A program made the position numbers and the translations under genes. The notes below the pieces were generated by a model. It had not been told where the DNA came from. It was given only the letters and a program-made list of their open reading frames with translations, and did not search any database. This document shows positions 21,677 through 34,500 of a DNA stretch of 64,000 nucleotides, piece after piece; within the stretch, counting starts at the first letter, position 1; every line of letters begins with the position of its first letter. This DNA is from Agelas oroides (taxonomy: Eukaryota; Porifera; Demospongiae; Agelasida; Agelasidae). The stretch lies in the NCBI GenBank assembly GCA_949130485.1, contig OX422195.1:1721566-1785565 (forward strand), read 5' to 3'.

Positions 21677-23916
21677 TAGATTTCTTCCCTAAGAAAAGAA
21701 TGACACAAATTCAACATAGTGCGTTTCAGTCCAGTCATGTTCCCAAACCTGCCCAAAAAGTGAAAAGTCTGTTGGGGGGGAGGGCGTACCGTCTTGAAGG
21801 TGGTTTACAAATGCTTGAAAACGTGATGGTTCTTGGAACCACCAATAAGCTACAAGACAAGCTTTCTCTACCTCCAGTTTGGTTCAACATACAACAGCTT
21901 ACGTCATACGAATATGATGACACATTCCGTCATCTGATTGGAGCTCTCAAATTCGAAGGTGGCCCTGCCCCATGTGGCATGAAAATGGGACCCTTTTTAT
22001 ATGTGAGAGATAAGACTTTAGGCTCAAACCCAAGCTTTTGACTTCTTCTCATATCTTTACTGAAATATCCAAAGCTATGAGCAGAAAGGCCTGGGTTTGA
22101 GGCTACACGAGACTATCTTCAGTCAGCCTACCATACATGGATAAGTATATACACAGAATACATAACAGACTGGGTTATTTAATGATTCAAACCTACCTCA
22201 AGCTTGTAGTTTGTCAGTCTTGTACAGTGTATCCACAGTAGCTAGGTCTATTGACCAACTAATTATCACTAACCGCACTACTAAATGGTCAGCTAAACCT
22301 AAATATATAGGCAGTTAGGCACTCAACCGAGTTGCTGAACGCGGCATTTTTCAAATCCCAAGGGAAGACGCCTCGACATGATCTAGCATGACGTTTCAAC
22401 TTTAAGGCCAACAAAAATAGTAACAGTGTTCTCTAACCTCTTTTCCGGCAGTTGGTGCCAATAAGCCAACGAAGAGAGGTCTGAATTGGTCCGGAATTCG
22501 ACCTCAATGAGTCAATCTCTCGGCATTCTTGTTTGGGGCGGGCCGTTAATTTGGGGGAATACCCTATCCTAGGTGGGCATTAAATGGCGTGGACAGCCGA
22601 GGACCAGCTCGGACCAGCTGCAAGCTAACATTTATAATATTGTAACGGCTTCTCAATCAGGTTTGGGATAAGCTGTATGGTTAGGAGAAAGATTTAAAAC
22701 AACTCATCTGCTGCCCGAGCATATGAACTTCTCCGCTAGGACTTTAATAGTAGAAGGGTAGCAGGGTCTGGGCAAGAGAGTAGGTCTGGGAGTCATTACA
22801 GTGTCTGGGAGTCATTTATACAGGGTCTGGGCAAGAGAGTAGGTCTGGGAGTCATTTATACAGGGTCTGGGCAAGAGAGTAGGTCTGGGAGTCATTACAG
22901 TGTCTGGGAGTCATTTATACAGGGTCTGGGCAAGAGAGTAGATCTGGGAGTCATTACAGTGTCTGGGAGTCATTACAGTGTCTGGGAGTCATTTATACAG
23001 GGTCTGGGCAAGAGAGTGCGTTAAGAAATAGCCCACAGTAGAGTAATAGGGCTACACACAGCTGGCTGTCTATGCAAAGCCACACAACCGCAATAGATAC
23101 ACCTTCCCACAGCTTGAGGGTTTTCTGTGTTCTTACTTTCAAGAATCCCAGATTACATGCTATGCTAGCCTCGTTCTGTGCCTGGGAACGAGGCTAATGC
23201 TATGCCAATACACACAATACAAACTACAGCGAACAATTAGTCTAAAGTCTGTCGGTTTAGCCTTGAATTTGGGATATTTGTTCCAGATTTTGCAGATTGG
23301 GAATGGGACTATGCCTTTGTCTCACGCACAGGTTGGCTCAGCAATGGAAAATCTTATGTATAGCTTCTAACAAATTTGGAATGTTAGTTGGCAGTGTACA
23401 CGCAAAACCTGAAGTCCAGTTGCTGTTCTGGTAAAGTATGATTGGCCACTTTGATCCAGCACTGCGAAAATATGAAATCCCAAAGTGCTGCTTCAGGCAA
23501 ATTTTTGGAGTTTAGTTGGCAGCACACATGCAACCACTCAAACAAATTCATTGAGCAACAGGCAAAATGTGATTGGCCTCTTTGGTCCACTGACCACCAG
23601 GTCACTTCACCCGGTGCCGTTGAGTCTCTCTGGTTAACGGTCCCCTCCCTCTCAAAATTTGAGTCAACCAAAATCCTTCTCAAAATCATCAAAATTAAAA
23701 ATTGCAGTCACTGGCTTCTTACAAGCCAGACAGTGTGGTTTGAAATGCTAGAAATTCTTAGAGCTGCCAGTCAATACAATCTTTGTTCGGACCTTTAAAG
23801 TTTTTGCTCTAAAGTTTTTGCTAGGTGTTGGAACTATAATGATATCATTTCCTGTTTATGCCTAGCACCTATGACTGAACTGTAAACAATGAATATTTTC
23901 TCCCCCCAGTTCAGAC
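21677..23916. other. Divergent intergenic region between TAB1-like and LYRM1
   Basis: The first part should hold the TAB1-like promoter; a CRE-like TTACGTCA lies at about 21900. No exon was found. A fold-back fragment lies at 22018-22106 and a mini-palindrome at 23167-23200. A minisatellite of GGTCTGGGCAAGAGAGTAGG and TCTGGGAGTCATT units occupies about 22765-23020. Confidence 0.45.
22765..23020. repeat. Composite minisatellite
   Basis: Repeated GGGTCTGGGCAAGAGAGTAG and GTCTGGGAGTCATTTATACA units occur in varying order, about eight units in total. Confidence 0.8.
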
Positions 23917-25506
23917 ATGGTGTCACGGCGTGAGGTGCTGCGATTGTACAGACAAATATTACAAGTAGCACGCTCCTGGCAGGCAGCTGTCGAGATGGAC
24001 ACACCCACTGAGAGGGCCTACATCAAGGAGGAGGCAAGAAGACTGTTCAGAAAGAATCGTGATGTAAGTATTTGTTATGTCACTGTGGCAGTTTACTGGC
24101 AGTTTCTTGATCTCTTGTGCCTCCATCAATCCTTGTAGATAGCTGACCCAGAAGAGATCAAAACTTGTTTAGAGGAGGCAAGAACAAGATTAGAACTGGG
24201 TGAGTGCTCCCTTCTCCTGCTCTTCCTCCTCCTCTCCTCTCCCTCCCTATCTCCCTTTCTCTCTCCCTCCCTAGCTCCCTACCTCTCTCCGTCCCTATAC
24301 CCTTCCATTTTTTTTTACATGTATGGGAGTGTGTGAGCAGAAGACCATCCAAAAAACTGAGTCAGGAATGAGAATTATGCCTCTCATGTGCCTATCCACT
24401 TTCCCCACCCTCAGCTTTGCACTATGGGAACCCTTATCCCAGACCAGTAAGTCATAGCTTTGTGTTGTAATTAGGAACAGTATACCACAATGGTACAGGA
24501 TGTTTTTGAATGGTAGGAAGTTACTTAGTCAGATTTGAATCTGATGTCAGGATGCATGGTTCCTACTGTATAATGAAACAGATGACACTGTGTGTAAGTG
24601 TAGGAAACACATATGAGGAAGTGCACACACCTTTAGACACTAAACTAAAGCCTTTTTCAGGAAGTGTATTCTGTTTCCTGTGTAGTACTATGATTATGCC
24701 AAGAATATTACCTCATGCATTGTTCCATGAAGACCCCCTAGGTTTTCGCAATAGGGATCAATACTTGTTTACATTAGCCGCATTTCAACACCATCCCACT
24801 GGCCAGATTTTGATTACTTACAGTGTACTGTAATCCAAAACATACCTATGTAACATGGCTAGAATTGCATAATTGTGAAACTGCTGCATTGAGTACACTG
24901 CTCAGCTATTTTTTGGATTATGAAAGTGTAGCACCCACAATAGCCATAATGGTCCCTATACCACTGCAGTGTAAGGATTGTAGCGGGTACTCAGTTCTTT
25001 CAACAACCCCACTGCAGTGTGAGGATTGTAGCGGGTACTCAGTTCTTTCAACAACCCCACTGCAGTGTGAGGATTGTAGCGGGTACTCAGTTCTTTCAAC
25101 AACCCCACTGCAGTGTGAGGATTGTAGCGGGTACTCAGTTCTTTCAACAACCCCACTGCAGTGTGAGGATTGTAGCGGGTACTCAGTTCTTTCAACAACC
25201 CCACTGCAGTGTGAGGATTGTAGCGGGTACTCAGTTCTTTCAACAATCCCACTGCAGTGTGAGGATTGTAGCGGGTACTCAGTTCTTTCAACATCCCACT
25301 CCCGTTAGCAGTTACTGCTATTGAATTGTGCATGGCGGTAAAATTATTGCGTAATTTGCCTTTATAAAATGAATGTGTACTGTAATCTACATTCTTCCCA
25401 GGTGAATGTAGCACCCGACTATGTGGTCACAAGCAAACACAAGAGAGCACAGCTGAGAAGAACTCATCAGTCCAAGCCAGTGTATATTCACTCTCAAGAC
25501 CAATAG
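23917..25506 (+). CDS. LYRM1: LYR motif-containing protein 1
   Basis: Four exons are inferred (23917-24063, 24139-24199, 24415-24446, 25402-25506), giving 114 residues against 122 in human. The protein starts MVSRREVLRLYRQILQVA, with the L-Y-R tripeptide at the expected position, then WQAAV, ERAYIKEEARRLFRKNRD, a helix containing EEIKTCLEEARTRLELA, and HYGNPYPRP. It ends in the family-specific KPVYIHSQDQ. LYR proteins are small three-helix proteins that, mostly in mitochondria, bind acyl carrier protein and help complex assembly; the exact role of LYRM1 is less clear. The start is chosen because this ATG aligns with the family N-terminus and lies shortly after an acceptor-like ccccag. Intron 3 carries a 48-bp minisatellite. 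Confidence 0.9.
24961..25295. repeat. 48-bp minisatellite, seven copies, in LYRM1 intron 3
   Basis: Units begin CCACTGCAGTGTGAGGATTG and are nearly identical. Because 48 is divisible by three, frames on both strands are open through the array, but nothing supports translation. Confidence 0.9.
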
Positions 25507-26236
25507 CAGCTTGTGTGAAGTTGTGTCATTCCCATTCTATTGTCATGCCTCGACCATTACAAACCTCATTCCCAGGCACACATAGCCTGGGGACGAGGCT
25601 ATATAGCCACAATTAAGCTCTCATCCAACTTTCTGTCACTTGCAGTACAGTGACCCATACCACAGGTGACAAAAACCCGAGTGTCAACTGTTGAGCTACC
25701 ATATTACTATGATGACAGCTGGACAGGGACCATCCATGCATATACGTACACCTGTACCTCTCATGCAGTCAAAGAGCCTAGGAAGACTGACAGGGTGGAT
25801 CTTCAGCAAATTTTTTGCATGCATGCCAGTTATACATAATTATGACTTGTGTCTCTAGAGGTATAGTAGTCTAGTAAGAATATTGTGTAGGCAGTGTAAT
25901 AGACTAAGCAGGTAGCCAGGCTCCAAAGAGCTGAAGAACAACTGAAATCATAGCTGCTATAGAAACCCAAGTGTAGATCTTCAGCAAATTTTGCATGCAT
26001 GCAGGTTGTACATATGTACTAATTCTGGTTAGCCTAAGTACCTCTTTGCATGTTACAAAATAACTGTACCTTGCTATAACAATAATTTTATTATTACAAC
26101 ATATTTCATACTATAATATATACAGCATAGTTTAGTACAACATAATGTATCTGCATATCTCTTGTACACTCTAAAAATATTGTTATGCATAAAAGGTGAT
26201 TGTACTGGCGACCAGTCTTGCCAGTGCTAGCTTGAT
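25507..26236. other. Convergent intergenic region between LYRM1 and TOP3A
   Basis: It contains a compact fold-back element at 25563-25605 (ACCTCATTCCCAGGC with GCCTGGGGACGAGGCTA). Two short copies of GATCTTCAGCAAATTTT...GCATGCATGC occur near 25799 and 25977. No gene was found. Confidence 0.5.
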
Positions 26237-29200
26237 TCAGTTGCCCCTTGCCTGGGGGCAGGACCGTTTTGTGTGTCCCACTTCCCTACACACACTGCAT
26301 GTTGGCGGAGCTCTCTTCTTTTGAATGGAAGGTTGTGACCCATCTCCTTCCCCTCCTCTTCCCCCTCCTCCTCCTCCTCCCCTTCTCCCCCTTCTGGAGT
26401 CCAAACTATTACTGCGAACATGTGAAGCTGGGACATCATCTGCCCACTCAAAGAACCCACACTGTTCTTCCCTGGGCTTGGAACAGGTGTAGAACTGCCT
26501 GCCTTTGTTGGGACCTTCCTTCTGCACAGTACGCTGTATGGCCTGGAGTCCACAGCCACACACGACAGAGTCTCCTCCACTCTGCACCCTTCCCTTTGAT
26601 CTCTGCAGCCCAGATGAAAAATCTTGTCTCTTTTGTCCTTGCCACTGTGATGGTGGTGGTGAGTACATGGAGTTATAAGCAGTGGTGTTCCACTGGTTCC
26701 CTCCTCCCCCTCCTTCTCCTCCTCCATCATCAGCTTGGTCAGCCCAGAGGAAGAAGTCACAGCCACCATCACGCCTACCACACTTGTAGAACTGACGACC
26801 TGTAGCATTCATTTCGAACAACCAATAATCTGGTTTTCTTGTACAGTGTAGTCACCATACTCCCTCACCTTTGTTTGCGCCTTCCTTTCTCACAGTGAGC
26901 TGAAGGGCAACCTCCCCACACGTACAAACAGGAGGGTTGCTGCAACACAGGAGTGGGTCTGCTAAATTTACTTGTTCAGCTAACTCTCTCCCACCTCCTT
27001 TCCCCACCTCTTAATCCAATGTGTTGCTAATTATGTTACAATCCAGCCACAATAGTTGATGCCATACAGAGAATTTCTTTTCAGATAGCCTCATTCCGAG
27101 GTCGCTCCACATGACCTGGGAATGAGGCTACTTTTCACACGAGAGCAAACTTAATGTGGTCTAACAGGTCATGTACCAAGACTACAAGATCAATTCCAGA
27201 GTGGCCTACCTGGAAGCCGATGTTCCAGCAAAACTGTACCCAGAACCTGCATGAGGTATGAGAGACTATATTACACAGAGGAGCATTTGGATTATACCAT
27301 GAGTGTGGGACATGTGCTTACCAGCCACTGTGTTTCCTCCAGGTCCACCTCCTCTTCCTCCTCCGTATCCGCCTCCTGCTCTATTTCCTCTTCCATAACT
27401 GCCTCCTTCTCCATCACTTCCTCCTCCTCCTCCTCCTCCAGGTCGATGTTCCCAGTTGCTCCTGCGCCAGTCTGTTCCATGCTGAGATGATGATCCTCTC
27501 CCTCCTCCTCTACTGCTACTTCTCTGGGATGATGGTGCACCTCTGTTCCTAGGTTGGTTGCGGGACTGGGAACTTTGAGACCCAGACCTTGAACTGGTTG
27601 TGGCTACATGAAGAAAAATACTGTGTCTCCACAATCTCCAATAGGTTCCTCCAGGGAAAGCAGCTATTCCAAGTCATATAATATTATGTATTTAGCTAGT
27701 TTTCACTGATTGCATGTGATGTCAGGACATTCTACATAGACTACACATAACATCAGAGGCACTGTATGGAACAGCACTTTGATCCACCTGCATGTGCAAC
27801 ATGGAACAAATTGAAGTAGTTTCTCTAGCCTGGGGAACATGGCTACACAAGTTATTCAAGATGGGGGGGGGGGGTACTGCAACTGGCTCACATAGCCATC
27901 TTGATGTTATTGGTCCTCTTACTCGATTCATTAGGATTGGGGTTGCTTCTCTTGATGGGTCCAAACTGCAGATCATTCTTGAGTGCCTCATCACACGTTG
28001 AGCAGCCAATGAAGCTCAAGCCCAGGTAAGCAGGGACTGAGCCTGGCTTGAACTTGAACTTCAGTTTGTGCACTGGCTGGGGTTGACACTGCATGAAGTA
28101 GGGATTGTAATGTAATGTGTTGTAATTTAATGTATTGTAATGCCATATGGAAAGGGTTGTACATAGGTTATCCTATCTTCTCTCACAATGTGGAGATTGA
28201 GTGGATGGCAGCTTAACACAATGAAGGATCTGTGGATCTTTAATCTTATGCAGCCACAGGTTAATGGTGCATACATTCACATTGTTGCTGTATCACTATA
28301 TCTAAAGATGAGTGAGTGAGAAATAGATGCACGGAGGAATCCAGCTGGGATTCAAACCTAGGAATGCTAGTCAAATGTTCTTACCACTAACCTACTTGGA
28401 CCCCTGGGGAGACGTAAGACAAGCTATCTAGGCAGCATTTCCTGGAGGCCTCAGCTAATTCCAGCTGATTCTGACTCGGCCTTGAGGCTGGACTGAACAA
28501 GCTAAACTATGCAGCATTAAGGGCCCAATTGTGACACACGTAGGTGTCTTTCTAGCAGTTCTAGTTATTAGATTTCAGCTAAGACCTAGCCTCATTCCCA
28601 GCTTCTCAAAAGCATTGAAACCAGTGAAGGGGTGTGAGAGGCTGGGAATGGGCCTAGCTAAGGCCTCTTCACAGACTAATGTGTGATTTTACCGTTTCAC
28701 AGATGGACTCATGTGGGGAGGCATCCACTACACACTGGGGAAAGAACTGCACAGCCCTGCACTCTGGGAAACCAAGGCAGCTCAGCATGTAGCTGTGCAT
28801 ATGGATGTGTGATTGATGGAGACGACAAAGAGAACTATACCCATTATGAAGTCTTGAGCAGCCACACTGCTATACTCATTCCTAATCCCCTTAATCTGTC
28901 CTCACACTCCACTACCTCATCATCAAGGTCCTTGCACCATCACTCACCCTCCATCTCTCTTCTTCTTCACTACAATATTGCACTGCTGACAGAGAGGACA
29001 TTTTCTCACCACCTCACTCAACACGGGGGGCTCTGAGAATGGAATACACTGCTGCAGTTGACGGGGTCAACAAAAGCTACTTGTACAACTTTACCATCTG
29101 CTGTGACAGGCTGTGATGCTCCAAAATAGGTTGATAGAGCCTCTTCCAGCTTATGCGCCTAGGCAGGTAGTAAGCAGTAATAAAAGTTTATTCTGCAAAC

Positions 29201-31487
29201 TTACGGAGTCCATTGAATCCTGTAAAGCCTATATAAAGGTGAACTAAAGTACTAGGTGCAGTTTAGACTTGTTAGTTCAGCAAAATATTAATTTATCATG
29301 TAAGCAGGCAAACTGGAGTGGTACATCGGACATGCACAAGTATGCTATTCAGGAAATTTTTTTTAAACATGAAATGGTCTTGAACTACAAAAATAGGAGA
29401 ATTTTTCAGTGTGAATTATTGAAGTAGCTGTACAAAAATGGCCTCTTCAGAACTGAAAGAAATATCTACATACTGAGCATAGCATAAACTGGGAAATTTT
29501 TGGTGCTAAGTCGTTGCTCAACAAAAAAATTTAACTCACAGAAATATTACTATTAAAATATTTTTGTAGTTACCTACTGTGCACAAAAGGTAGTATGAAG
29601 TACCTGCTGGCTGGCATTCAGAAAGACCTCCTTGTACTTCTCAAGAGTCACTGCAAGAACCTCTGTGTAAGACACCATCATTTATATAGTGTGAGTTACG
29701 TCTATGAAAGAAAGTGCATGCATGGTGCCAAAACACCTCTCTTCAACTCTCCTAGCTACACAAGGACCTTGCCCCACACACACGTGCTACAATGTACCAT
29801 CTATACATTATGATGTCGTGCATACTGTACCTTCTTTTGACTTCCTTCCTTCACAGATCCTGCAATAGGGATATGAATAGAGTGAAGGCACATGGTAGCT
29901 GTACATGGATAGTGTGCATGGATAGTGTACACGGTAGCTACACACGACACAATGCTCACAGTTAGTTCACACCTCTTTAGGTCAGCTTCAAGCTCTGCCC
30001 TTAGCATTGGCTTGGACAGCTCATAACCCATTGAATCATAACCTGCAGAGTAAAAGGTGCCATAATTTACACTAGATCTTCTTTACTCCACTGCTGGTTG
30101 ACAGAAGTAGGCAGGGGATCTGGATCACAATCAGTTGCTGTAAGGTTGACTATAGCCTCTAACTATATTACAAAGCTGTATATTAGGAAAGAATCCCAAA
30201 GAAAAGATTAGGTTTAGTACGGATTTTTTGGGGGAAAAAACATATTTGTTATCTATTGTCCCTTTGCTTGTTAAGTGGTTAATGAGGTCCTAGTGCTCCA
30301 CAAAGCTCAAAGAAAACTGTTGCTATGGTAATGGCCATGTTCATACATCTGTTATGGTGTTAACATAGTCAGAGAAACGTTTCTATTGGGCTCCACCTTC
30401 CACTAGTCCCATGCCAAGTTCTCCGGGCACAAAACAGCCATCTCCCTGCACTCCCACGTAGTTCCTGGACTTGATGGTCTCAATGTGTTCTGCATGGGTG
30501 GCATCAGTACCTACACATGGTGCAGACCACAAACGAGGAAGGATTCTCAATACAGCTATTAACACAAACATCGTAAGAAAGGGTATACAATACAGGTAAT
30601 TGGTAGATAGTAGTTACACAAATTCATATCGTATGGTAAAATCACACAATAGCACAAGCTGCCTAAAGGGTGGCAATGAGTGACTAGTGTGTGTTCCCGA
30701 ACTGGCAGTAGCGAAGAATTTGTGGTACTAATTGTCTACAGGAGTTGGTATTATGTCACGGTTTAATTACTCCCTTATACTGAAAGCAAGAGCGCATAAG
30801 AACGGGCTGCTTGAGGAAGAGCGTGCAACTCCAACAGAAGCCCATAGTCCGGTCAAAATTATTGAACCGTACTAGCAACAATGGCTAATGTTTATGCACA
30901 GCTGCGCAGAACATGTTACTATTAATTTTTTAGTACTGGCAGTAAATTCTGACCGGTTTTGAATTTTTCGGAGCTATACACTCTTACTGAAGCCGCCCAT
31001 TCTTATGCGCTCTTGCTGAAAGTGATCAAACACTGGCTGGGAAGAGCAAAGGCCTGGGAATGAGGTTACAGATTAACTGTTTCCTCCAACTCACCAATCC
31101 CATGCTTCTCCATGAGGCCGATGAGGTCCGCTTCGTGGAGTAATGGTGGAGGTGTGGTCTCCCCGTCCACCATCTGATGAAGGATATGGATAGGTGAGAG
31201 AATAGTGAGTGAGTTGGTGCTACACACTACCATGCTGAGTGCAAAGGTTTAGGCTAGAGATGGACAGCAAACAGACAGATAGACAGACAGACAGACATAT
31301 TTGGTACCGCAGACTGCCATGCTGAGTGCAAAGGTTTAGGCTAGAGATGGACAGCAGACAGACAGATAGACAGACAGACAGACATATTTGGTACCGCAGA
31401 CTGCCATGCTGAGTGCAAAGGTTTAGGCTAGAGATGGACAGCGGACAGACAGATAGACAGACAGCAGACAGCAGACAGCAGGCAGGC

Positions 31488-31536
<49 letters not shown>

Positions 31537-34500
31537 TATTTGGTACTGCAGACTGCCATGCTGAGTGCAAAGGTTTAGGCTAGAGATGGACAGCAGACAG
31601 ACAGACAGACAGCAGACAGCAGACAGCAGACAGCAGGCAGACAGACAGACAGACATATTTGGTACTGCAGACTGCCATGCTGAGTGCAAAGGTTTAGGCT
31701 GCTTATGTGGACTATTGCAATGACAGACATGCAGACAGACATATCTTGGTCCATTACATCCCACGACACTCAAGAATGAGTTAGCAAGACACACTTTAAC
31801 AAGAACCTAAACACAGGCAAGCATGAATACAACTTATAATTTTTGCTGTCTAGAATTACTTTCAGAGACTTAGAGCAGTGAATAAGAATTAATTCCTGGG
31901 AGGTGTGCACCATGACAAATGCACTATGCCGAACTGCTTTGTTTGGCACTGTGAATTGATATCATGTAAACTTTCCATCTTCTACAAGTTTCTAAGCTCA
32001 CCTCTATTGAAGTTGGTTGGAAGATGCTGTTAACTTGATACACAGGAATGATCTATGAAATTATCAAGCAAGCAGTGATTGGGTGCCGTGGTGGAGAAGA
32101 TATACCATATATAATACCTTAGCTGACCACTTGTCGTACGGGAACACATCAAGGTAGTTTCTGGCTATGATCATTAAACCTTGAGCTGAAAACTGGGACA
32201 ATGGATGTGCGGGGGAGAAGGGGTCGGTAACCAGAAGGACATGAACCTGTAGTCTTTAGTATGCATGGAAATGCAAGATCTGATATGCACATCACAAGTC
32301 TAGCAATTGGTCTGCAATAATTTATTGCTTAAATCACATTTGAACTACCCAGCTAAATGCTGGGACTGAATACTCTCACATGCGTGTAAACTGTGAGACA
32401 AAGTTCTTATGCCTTGTTTATTTGACACCATGCGTGGCAACAGTAGCGTTGACGTCATTTGCTTACTGACAAACAAAAACCACTTATACCACACCCACCG
32501 GGATGTTTATTTGATCGTAGACATGATATAGCTATTGTGCGCCTCATGTACAAATACAGTACCATGCTTTTTCCTCCGTTACAAAGTAGAGGTGGTAATG
32601 GAGCTAGTCTAGCAAGCTGGGAGGACCAACAGTAGGAGTTCTATGTACCTTCTCTCCTGCTACTTCAATTTCCACTGTGGTTTCTTGTCCCTGTGCATCC
32701 TACAAGTGCAACATTTGACATCAAGAAAATATGCAGAATCTTTCCTCACAGTACAGAAGATGTACTATTGGTAAGCTATGACCATTTCTAACATTGTGAA
32801 GTATTAGTGTCACTGTGTACTTACTGACTTACGTAAAGCAACTGAATGACCTTACCACATACGTGCATGCATAGTTGGCCTTACTGTGGGTATGTAATAC
32901 TTAGCCTTACAGTGTACATGTATGGGTATTTGGTTATACATACATACATACATACATACATACATACATGCATGCATACATACATACATACATACACAGG
33001 GTTCTCGCTAGGCCTTTAGCGGATGGTTTTGCACCATGGTTTCAGCACCATTCAGATGTGGTGAATTTAGGTAAGAACACCATTTGGATCACTTCATAAA
33101 CTCAGCCCAAAGCAGTAACTATCCTGGCTTCCCACTTAACATTTCAATAGCTGTGTGCAGAAAGGGTGTTTCATACCTGCCTATTGTACTATGCACCATT
33201 TGGAAGTAGTTTCTAGCGAGAACCCTGTACATACACTCTACATACATACATACTTGAGAGCAGCAAGCCAGAAAGTGTCGGACCACGTACTCATAGATAC
33301 GTTTCTCATCTCCCTGTACAGGACACAATCAGCAGTGGTATAAGACAGAAAATATAGTCACTGGCATATACTGTCCTCTCGTTTCAGGCTCTCCCCATGT
33401 GTACTAAATCAAAAACACACATGCAAACTGTTTTGTGTAACAGCTAGCTAGCTTCAAATTTCAGTTTGCATTTGATTGGTTAGTAGAAACTAACCAATCA
33501 GATTGCCCAAAGTGAAAAGTTCACTCTCAGTGGACTTGAAGGTCTAAGATGTGACTACAGGACAGTTTAAGGTGATTCCCTATACCTGAAGGTTACTGGT
33601 GTACTTGGTTGGGTGGATGGGAGGGTGGGCGTTGTCTGTTTTGTTCCCCTGCCTGGGGGTGGGGCCTCTAGCCAGCAGCTGAGAAGCAAATGCTGGGCAA
33701 GGTAGAGATGACAATCATAGCTCTAATCTGACACTAGCATTGTGGTTTATATCTAGTCTCGTTCCCAGGCTCATTTCTTCTTCCGCACGCGAGAAAGAGC
33801 CTGGGAGAGAGGCTAGTTTGTATCCTCAATGGTGCAGAATTGTAGGAGGTGCTGGATACAGCATCCAGTGCATGTAGTATTACTATAACATACATGTGGC
33901 AGTCCCGGGTACATTATTCCGTTGCACATTTCGACCGCATTACTGCGTTTAAAGCGCTGTAGCGCAAAACTTCCGTTAAGGGTGGGGCTCATACGCGCTA
34001 CATAGACTTATCAGGTATTCATGCATCTTTGCTGCGTGTATGAGCCCGCCCTTAACGGCGCTACAGCGCTTCAAACACGGTAACGCGGTCGACTTGTGCA
34101 ACAGAATAATGTTCGATTTCTACCTGGGACTGCCACACATGTGATACTAAAAGCAATCTGTACTGGGATTGGTTTCAAGTCTGGAGCTGAGACTAGCAGT
34201 CAGACATAACTCCTACAGTAGCCTCGTTCCCAGGCTCCTCCGCTCCGGAACGCGAAATTGAACTTGTGCATGCGGAGAGAGCCTGGTATTTTTTCTCACG
34301 TGAGCACCGCCAAAGGTAGAACGGAGATAGAACGACCTTAATTGCACGTGGGCAAGGAAACTAGCGAAGGTAGCGGGCAACTTACTACACATATCTAGCT
34401 ACCGGGGAGTGAATATCATACACACCAAATGTTGAACGCATGGTTGGTTGAACAACGCGCAAAACATTGCCTTTCTGTTTTAGTCCTATTTCGATTACGT

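Noticed and set aside
26248-26805. Plus-strand 185-codon frame
   Set aside because: It is antisense to the last TOP3A exon, whose minus-strand product has two GRF fingers and a CCHC knuckle.
28683-29036. Plus-strand 117-codon frame
   Set aside because: It is antisense to two TOP3A zinc-motif exons and the intron between them.
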